Below are positions 56,791 through 64,000 of a DNA stretch of 64,000 nucleotides, piece by piece; position 1 is the stretch's first letter; the number at the start of each line of letters is the position of its first letter. The notes below the pieces were generated by a model. The model was not told where the DNA came from, searched no databases, and saw only the letters and a program-made list of their open reading frames with translations. This DNA is from Deroplatys truncata (Eukaryota; Arthropoda; Insecta; Mantodea; Mantidae), in NCBI GenBank assembly GCA_030765065.1, contig CM060990.1, positions 499,524,190-499,588,189 of the forward strand, read 5' to 3'. The position numbers and the translations under genes were made by a program.

Positions 56791-59385
56791 CTTTTCATTC
56801 TATTAAAAAAAAAACAGTGGGAGGGTTTCCATTGTTGCAAAACAGTAACTCTACACCTGCTTTTTAACAATTCCCTTTCCGGCAGCGAAAAATGTTACGC
56901 CCTTTTTAAGAGTACCATGGCTTTGAATGGATACTAAAGTATAGAGAAAATGAAAGCCCTCTAACAATTTTCATACAGCCAAAGTATTTAGGCTAACACA
57001 TTCAAATGTTTACATATTCGTTTTAATAAGTTTAATCAAATAGTGTATAAACAATTAATTTTTGTTATTAACTCATTTTAAAAACATTTAAGAGCTATGT
57101 CTCAGTACAAATGAAATATAGGTTTACATAGGTACAGTTTCAGCTAAATAATGAAGCAAAAATGAATAATGTTATTCGTACGTTGGTTCTCTGAAAGTTA
57201 GTTTATTTGAACACTGAAAGATATTTGTTAGACTTTTAAGATTTCAAACTGTATTATTTATAAACATTCATATTTTAAACAGGCATAACGCTGTGAATCT
57301 AGCATAAGTTTAGTTATGTAAATAATACCTAAGTTTCAGCCGGTTACTGTAGTAAGTCTGTGAACTTTCGCGTGCTTGCGTAAATTAAATACTTAATAAA
57401 TAATTAACTTAATACTTATACTTATTAATGACCATAATTTCTTACAGTATATTCTTAAATAGTCCAAATCAGTATGAATTAGTTATTTCGGGAGGGGGAG
57501 TTGCCAACACTGTTTACCGGCCACCAGTGTCTGAAACTGTTTGTAATCATAAATCTTATAATTAGGGCCCCCATTTCCAGCCTTTGTCACAGAACTCCTC
57601 TGATCTTTAAGCCAAAATAAAGCAGTGTTTTTGTAATACAATAAAGACAATTAGGCAGTAAGCTTATTTTTTCTCATATTGTTTACAATTTAAGGGGATT
57701 ATCAATAACAAGTTGCAGTTTAACCTGGACGTGTCGGAAAAATGGAGCCCCTCGTCATAGCTATAAAACCGGAAAGATTTATGCATTTATAGGATGTAGA
57801 GTAATACCTTAAAAGCAATTAACTGAAGATAGGTATAATGTAAACAAGTATGTGATGATGTCCATGATTCATGTGGTGATGTGAGTTACTCTTTAGCTTA
57901 TGCGTGTGTGGGCATTTCAAGCGTACTTATGTTCAAGTTACTTACGAAGTTCCATGCTGTGAAGTAGCTCCAGAGGAATCTTTTTGCAACATTCTTCACA
58001 AAATAATCATCACTCTGTGTAAAATCCATTTGAGTGTGGATATGAATAGTAGTGTAGAAATGGTGTGCCAGAATGGCAGCGTGTACAAGAGTTGCAATCA
58101 TTGTTGTGCTCTGTTCGAACGCCGAACCTGAACTGTTAATCCTCAAGGCTCTCGTTTGACCTATTATGTCATTGGGCAGTAAGACAAAAACGAATAAAAA
58201 TAATAAACATATCTCATAAAGTCGTCTAGACGAAAGGGTATCGCTTCCATGGCACCATGACCACAGTCAGAGTTTTATTTGAAGTTGCATAATACGTCTC
58301 CGAAATGAAATGGAGAAGTTATTAAACTCTTGCTACTAATTATTCAGATCTCACGGTTTTGTTATGGATGACTCTTGCCAGAAAAAATATGGGGGATGTA
58401 TCCTAAAATTTACCTAAAAGTATGTATTTTTACGCATCATATATTTCTGAATTATATATATATATAAACATTTGTTGCCTGAAGTTGCTTTAAGTATAGA
58501 AAAACTGAAAAGCTTTGTTGTGATGCCTTCCTTGAAAGTAATTGCCTTGCTACATTTTAAATGTCTACACGCACGCTACTTTCTCTACCATCCACTTTTT
58601 AAATCACGATAAATATCTGCACAGAAACGGTTTCAATTAAGTAATATCGCGATAACGCATAATTTGTTGTACGTAGGAGGGTGAAAAACACTCAACTTTT
58701 AATTTTAAAAGCGGAAAAATTCAAAACATAAGCGGATTAGAAACAAAGAATGAACAATTATCATTTCAAAATACACGAACTTACAGCCTGCATAAATTTA
58801 AATACACCTATAGTAGCGATTATTTTGGAAAGCTGTTAATGCTACCAAAAAAAGGAATTAAATTACATGTTTTAAAGAGAGCTACATTTTCTCCTGCAGT
58901 TAGTTGCATTCATCCCTTAGATTTATCAGTTAGATAAAATTCACTGAGAATGGAGAGCACTTCAGTGGGTACTTGCAGAAAATTCAGGATAGGTATATAT
59001 ACACATTTTATCCGTCGTGCTGTTATCTCAAGTTTTTGGTATTTTAATCACCTCAGTCATTTCCGAAAAAATAGCTAATTCTTCAACACACATAGGGCTT
59101 TTTTCAAAAACGCATCTGGGATATGCAGTGCGGTAAACGAAAACCGTGCATTTCCATTGAAAAACCCAATTTAAAATTTTTCTGGAATGTAATACTTTGT
59201 CCTGACAAAGATGAGGTGTATGGAAATTAAACATATGATTTACTCATTGTCTTTACATCAGTAAAACAGAGCATTCACATTAGTTTTAATTAAGTTCAGA
59301 TGATTTAATTCACGTTGTATTAAATTAGTTTGTAGGGACTAATGTCATTAATGCAATATAAAATTTATCGGGAAAACAGAAAACT
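56791..59385. other. Unique AT-rich DNA, nothing recognised
   Basis: No repeat copy, RNA gene or protein family that I can support. Frames up to about 80 codons (around 57900-58150) occur on both strands and look like chance. Confidence 0.5.
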
Positions 59386-59711
59386 GCCAGTGCCGCTGCT
59401 AAAATACCTTCGGGGGGAACAAGGGTGACAGGTGTGTGCTTATACTCTATTTGAAGTTTCATTATTAGGTCTGAAAACACTGTTATCAAGAAAAAACATA
59501 AAATTTCTTAGCTTATACAGGTTGAACCAAAACTCCAGCGACAAACTTTCAGATGTTATTCAGGGATACCTTTCGAGTATTTTGGTATAAGGGACCCACG
59601 GTCTCCGAAGGTTCGTTACAGAGTAATTGCATTTCATTTGGTTTCTTGCCCCAATTAACTTCGTATCTGTAATACATTGAAAATACTGCACAACAGTGCA
59701 AATGTCGACGG

Positions 59712-61165
59712 TGCGGCGATCACCTCCTCATCCGTGCTCTTAGGCTTACCTTGATGCTTCTCTCGTTGCTTCCAGAAGTTCTCAGTGGGTTGGTTCTCTT
59801 CAATTTATCCTCGGCTAGCTGCAGTAATTTTCTTTAAACTATATAGGAGCATGGACTTATCCTCGGTAAAGGAAAACGTAGATCTCGGGTGGTGATATAG
59901 GAAGACATAGACTTGCTTTGTTTATGAAAAGATGACACTGCCGTTTCTTTTTATTTAATTAACACTCGTAGTATACAAAACTAGTATTGCCGCTGTAAAA
60001 TACTGTCCACCGCTGTTAAACTATGGCGCGGATATGACACGAAGTTTAAAATATGCTTATTGTCGCTTTAAGAGTAGTGGATCTTAGGTGTGTTGCTAAA
60101 ACTATCTTGATTCCCTGTTTTGGCGCGATATCTCACACATTCTGCAGCATCTCTCCCTGGCCACACATTACGAAAACTGTCGAATAAAATGCAATGCTAA
60201 ACTGACATGACAAAACTGACTTGATTCCCTTTTTGGCGCGATATCTCACACATCCTGCAGCATCTCTCCCTGACCACACCTGACATAAACTGTCGTATAA
60301 AATGCAATGCTAAAAATCCATGATAAAACTGTCTTTATTCCCTTTTTGGCGCGATGTCTCACACATCCTGCAGCATCTCTCCCTGACTACACATTACCAA
60401 AACTGTCCCGAATTTTCCCCAAACAGATCCATTTATAGTCGCAGGCTTCTGAGGCTGCTTCCTTTCCTATTGGTCCATTTTTAGCGCGACTCGACGCGTC
60501 TAACTATTTCGAATAAACTTTCAGGGATCTCATTGGTCCAAGTTTAACATAAATCGCGGCTTTTCCTGCATTTACCGTTAAGCTATCTATCTCGCTCACT
60601 TGGTCACGGCGAATTATCAAATAATGGGACAAAGGCTCTACACCCTCGCTGTAGGAATAATGGCATAGCGACCGAAGAGAGGTAATAAAACTAGGTTTTC
60701 TGCCTTCGAAAGCACTATTCCTGTAGCTAAAACATTCCATCGTGGACAGTATTTTAACATAGCGCTTAAATTATTTACATTAAACCATTTATAACTCTAC
60801 TAATATTAGTAACCTAGATAGATACATAACGTTAAATCACCCTTCTTAAAATATACAAGCAGTATGAGAAAAAGATATTTACATAGTACGATTTAACATC
60901 AATAAAAGTTAATTAATAAATTATCTGTAATTACCGTTCTTGGTCTCGGCCTAGAGTTGCCGTTTCAAATTGCCCTGTTCTGGAAAAGAATAAATTTTTC
61001 AGCACTTGATACAATTTTCTTTTCCAGAATAATTCCTCTGATTATGGCCTTTGTTGGTTTGTTTTGGTTTACATAGACCCTTCGCTATACCTGTTCCTTC
61101 ACAAGGGTTCTGCCAAACCGGTGGTGTTTACATTTGGGTCATTCACTCTACACTTTGTTATGGTT
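59712..61165 (-). repeat. 3' LTR of LTR-3 (right edge approximate)
   Basis: The left edge TGCGGCGATC is fixed by comparison with 63295. The right edge is placed next to the pyrimidine run at 61168-61184 (polypurine on the minus strand), so the LTR is about 1.4-1.5 kb. It contains the 114 bp tandem repeats at 60107-60417. Confidence 0.65.
60107..60417 (-). repeat. Three tandem 114 bp units in the LTR of LTR-3
   Basis: Units start at about 60107, 60221 and 60334, the last incomplete. Each has the shared words TTTTGGCGCGAT, TCTCACACAT and CTGCAGCATCTCTCCCTG. TTTGGCGC fits the E2F site consensus (TTTSSCGC). The same array is at 63690-64000 in the other LTR. Confidence 0.85.
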
Positions 61166-61385
61166 GACCCCCTCTCTCCCTTTTAAAAACAGGTTTTCCG
61201 AGAGACATTCTTATACACAATACATTTCCCGCACACGAATAACTTGTGGTGGAGAGAAATACGCTAATACCCAAATTAAGTTCTAAAAATTAAATCTATT
61301 TACATACATATTGGTACATAATTATTATGCATTTATTTATTTCTTTACATCCTTATTTATCGGGTGTATTACCTTTACTATTTGT

Positions 61386-61595
61386 TCATAGGGTTGCTAC
61401 CTCATTTCGAGTAAAACTAATCTGACTATTTTCATTACATTCTTCACCCTTCTCATTCTCTAAACATTTGTACGGTTTGAGCAACTGTTTATGGTATCTC
61501 CCTACGATCTTGGAATTCTTTATTTCTTGTAACTCAAATGTATCCGAGCCAAAAATGTTAATCACCCTGTATGGACCTTTAAATAAATTTTCCAT
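61386..61595 (-). other. LTR-3 integrase C-terminal (GPY/F) piece
   Basis: ENLFKGPYRVINIFGSDTFE and GRYHKQLLKPYKCLE are the GPY/F module at the end of Ty3/gypsy integrases, which binds DNA or chromatin during integration. It fixes the element as Ty3/gypsy and its direction as leftward. Confidence 0.75.
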
Positions 61596-61999
61596 TCTAT
61601 GATACCTCTTTTTTTATAATTAATAAAACTAATTTATATGTTTAAAGAAAACTGCCAGCCTATTGCTAGCATACCAACCAATTAATAATTTACAAATATT
61701 GCTAAATATAAAAAAAATAATAAATATTCTGACAATAAAAGCTGTTTCAACCTTAAGACAAACTTATTCAAGCAGAAAGAAACTGAAACATATTAATGGC
61801 AAAGGTGTTTCTTGTTCTCCTTCACTATCACTAATGAGCATTTAATACTCAGGTCTCTTTAGTAATGAAAAAAATGTTCTGCACAACTGCTTAAGATAAT
61901 TCATTAATTCACATGTGAAAGCTCTCCTTTCTAGGCACGGTAGAGTCAGGATCAATGATATTATGTCTTTCTTTTTTTTTTTTTAATTTGAATGCTGGA

Positions 62000-63030
62000 T
62001 TTTTTTTATACCCATACTAATTCTCCAAGTTCGATCAACCATTTCTTTCGCTTCTTTGTTTTAAATTCCTCCTTTCTTTTCTGCGCCCTTTTTGACATTC
62101 TTTCAAAAGCTTTCTTAACCGTCTGTTCTCCCGTTAGTGTTTTCGGATCTTTAGTTTCCAGTGTCTGTGGTAATTTCCCTTCAAGTGTTTCTACTAACTT
62201 CCCCCTCATCAGCTCAACTAATTTCCCCTCTAAACTCTTATTTCGTTCACTTAAATTTCTTTCTAAGTCCTTACTCTGCTCATTTAATTTCCCTTCGAAA
62301 TCCTTATTCTGTTCCCTCAGTTTTCTTTCTAAGTCCTTACTCTGCTCATTTACGATTCTTTCTAAGTCCTTACTCTGCTCGTTTGATTTCCCTTCTAAAT
62401 TCCTATCTTGTTCCCTTACGATTCTTTCTAAGTCTTTACTCTGCTTGTTTACGGTTCTTTCTAAGTCCTTATTATGCTCATTTGATTTCCCTTCTAGATT
62501 CTTATCTTGTTCACTTACGATTCTTTCTAAGTCTTTACTCTGCTTATTTACGATTCTTTCTAAGTCCATATTATGCTCATTTGATTCCCCTTCTAAATTC
62601 TTCTCTTGTTGACTTACGATTGTTTCTAAGCCCTTATTATGCTCATTTGATTCCCCTTCTAAATTCTTATCTAGTTGACTTACGATTCACTTTCTTACTA
62701 TATTCACTATATTCACTTAAGATCTTACCCCGCTCATTTAACTTCCCCTCTAACCTCTTATTTTGTTCACTCAACTGTTGAAGCAATATTAGCAGCTGGT
62801 TTTGACCTGCGTCAAAGACCTGCTTAATCGGTGGTCTCCTTTCCAGCCTAGCTTCTCCCTCTGCTTTACCCATATTTTCTCCTTCTGGTGTTTCGCTGAC
62901 AATAGCCTCCCTATTCAGTTCTTCTGAACCTTCCCTTGACCTACTCATGGTTCCGTTAGCAAGTTCTACCTCCCTAGTAATGACTTTACCCCCTCTCAAT
63001 AACATGTGTTCACAAAACTGAGTCACTACT
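62000..63030 (-). other. LTR-3 gag-like coiled-coil region with 11-residue repeats
   Basis: On the minus strand the product contains at least ten units of 11 residues (33 bases) of the form LERIVNEQSKD / LEGKSNEQSKD / LERKLREQNKD. An 11-residue period is a hendecad coiled coil, a straight-running variant of the usual heptad type. Before the repeats lies a Glu-rich stretch (around 62670-63020) with QNQLLILLQQLSEQNKRLEG. No zinc knuckle is seen. Homology to a named gag family cannot be judged by eye. Confidence 0.65.
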
Positions 63031-63272
63031 CTGCATGCCTTTTTGTTTGTTTTTGTATAAATGTTCTAACCTGTATTTTTTTCAATGTTAACTGATGCGT
63101 TCCGGGTTCGAATCCTGGTGAAGTTCTAGAAGCGATGCTCTCGGCTGTTTTGTTGTCCCACGTAGGTAGACTAGAAGTTCGCGTTGTAATTTTGTTCTGC
63201 TGTGCCCCTTTCCTCTGAAGATTCTTCGTCTGTTGTTTCCTAGTTCTCCGTTTGTGTCGTTCTTCCCTTCGA

Positions 63273-63291
63273 GCTCCACGTTATGGCGCCA
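63273..63291 (-). other. Primer binding site of LTR-3
   Basis: Minus strand TGGCGCCATAACGTGGAGC, two to four bases after the LTR end. It resembles the lysine-tRNA site of LTR-1 (TGGCGCCCAACGTGGGGC) with a few changes, so the primer is probably a lysine or closely similar tRNA. Confidence 0.6.
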
Positions 63292-63294
63292 GTT

Positions 63295-64000
63295 TGCGGC
63301 GATCACCTCCTCATCCGTGCTGTTAGGCTTACCTTGATGCTTCTCTCGTTGCTTCCAGAAGTTCTCAGTGGGTTGGTTCTCTTCAATTTATCCTCGGCTA
63401 GCTGCAGTAATTTTCTTTAAACTATATAGGAGCATGGACGTATCCTCGGTAAAGGAAAACGTAGATCTCGGGTGGTGATATAGGAAGACATAGACTTGCT
63501 TTGTTTATGAAAAGATGACACTGCCGTTTCTTTTTATTTAATTAACACTCGTAGTATACAAAACTAGTATTGCCGCTGTAAAATACTGTCCACCGCTGTT
63601 AAACTATGGCGCGGATATGACACGAAGTTTAAAATATGCTTATTGTCGCTTTAAGAGTAGCGGATCTTAGGTGTGTTGCTAAAACTATCTTGATTCCCTG
63701 TTTTGGCGCGATATCTCACACATTCTGCAGCATCTCTCCCTGGCCACACATTACGAAAACTGTCGAATAAAATGCAATGCTAAACTGACATGACAAAACT
63801 GACTTGATTCCCTTTTTGGCGCGATATCTCACACATCCTGCAGCATCTCTCCCTGACCACACCTGACATAAACTGTCGTATAAAATGCAATGCTAAAAAT
63901 CCATGATAAAACTGTCTTTATTCCCTTTTTGGCGCGATGTCTCACACATCCTGCAGCATCTCTCCCTGACTACACATTACCAAAACTGTCCCGAATTTTC
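63295..64000 (-). repeat. Part of the 5' LTR of LTR-3
   Basis: Matches 59712-60417 at an offset of 3583 with three base differences. Continues beyond the window. Confidence 0.88.

Larger units (their letters stand above)
59712..64000 (-). mobile_element. LTR-3: young short LTR retrotransposon, 5' end outside window
   Basis: Direct repeats 59712-60417 and 63295-64000 show three differences in about 700 bases, so the insertion is recent. The element reads leftward: 5' LTR (cut by the window end), primer site, coiled-coil gag-like region (about 62000-63030), the C-terminal GPY/F end of a Ty3/gypsy integrase (61386-61595), a polypurine tract (minus strand of about 61171-61187) and the 3' LTR. 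No protease, reverse transcriptase or integrase core is recognisable, so it looks non-autonomous. Plan and gag type resemble LTR-1. Confidence 0.85.

Noticed and set aside
57898-58146. Overlapping frames of about 80 codons on both strands with several Cys and His
   Set aside because: Cys spacing fits no zinc motif, there is no repeat partner and no gene context.
62200-62690. A CRISPR array, from the regular 33-base spacing
   Set aside because: The units are contiguous, with no unique spacers, and they code for a coiled coil in an animal genome.
61992-62781. Two 206-codon plus-strand frames rich in Ser, Leu and Phe
   Set aside because: They are antisense shadows of the 33-base repeats that encode the minus-strand coiled coil of LTR-3.

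Overview
The window looks like transposon-filled intergenic DNA from a large arthropod genome, most likely an insect. Evidence is the mix of an R1-type LINE, Ty3/gypsy LTR elements, Tc1/mariner, hAT and Penelope remnants, several tRNA-derived SINE families, AT-rich unique DNA and AT-type microsatellites. The order cannot be fixed from sequence alone; a polyneopteran is only a guess. I see no intact host gene, rRNA gene or CRISPR array.

Layout. 1-3586 is a very young LTR element (LTR-1), cut by the window start, sitting inside an older LINE. 3587-13730 and 19425-about 30640 are the arms of a roughly 10-11 kb inverted repeat (IR1) around a 5.7 kb spacer. Read outward from the spacer, each arm holds an old gypsy element (Gypsy-A), an unclassified repeat (R), an old SINE, a gypsy remnant (Gypsy-B) and an R1-type LINE. 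The spacer carries a third R copy, a 73 bp mobile unit, a decayed multicopy gene and SINE heads. 30640-32290 completes the LINE, followed by about 1.2 kb of purine-rich DNA.

33522-37150 stacks a Tc1 element, a Penelope-like GIY-YIG fragment and a hAT relic split by a SINE. 37213-41412 and 45152-49431 form a second inverted repeat (IR2, arms about 4.2 kb, roughly 95-99% alike) around a 3.7 kb spacer. That spacer holds SINEs, a mariner-like element with about 155 bp terminal repeats and a 235 bp tRNA-bearing foldback element. 49432-50110 is a short element with 36 bp terminal inverted repeats that I cannot classify. 51174-53940 is a second hAT relic with a mariner piece and a SINE inside it. 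54046-54316 is a triplet microsatellite cluster. 54317-59711 is mostly unique AT-rich DNA. 59712-64000 is another young LTR element (LTR-3) on the minus strand, cut by the window end.

The window reads as a time series of insertions. The LINE, Gypsy-A/B and R are oldest. They were doubled as IR1, and SINE1 copies then landed in single arms. LTR-1 and LTR-3 arrived last, with LTR pairs 100% (290 bp) and about 99.6% (702 bp) identical over the visible parts. The least familiar structures are the tRNA-bearing foldback unit (two copies, each with target-site duplications), the 679 bp element beside IR2, and the short LTR elements whose only sizeable product is a long coiled coil. All percentages were judged by eye.
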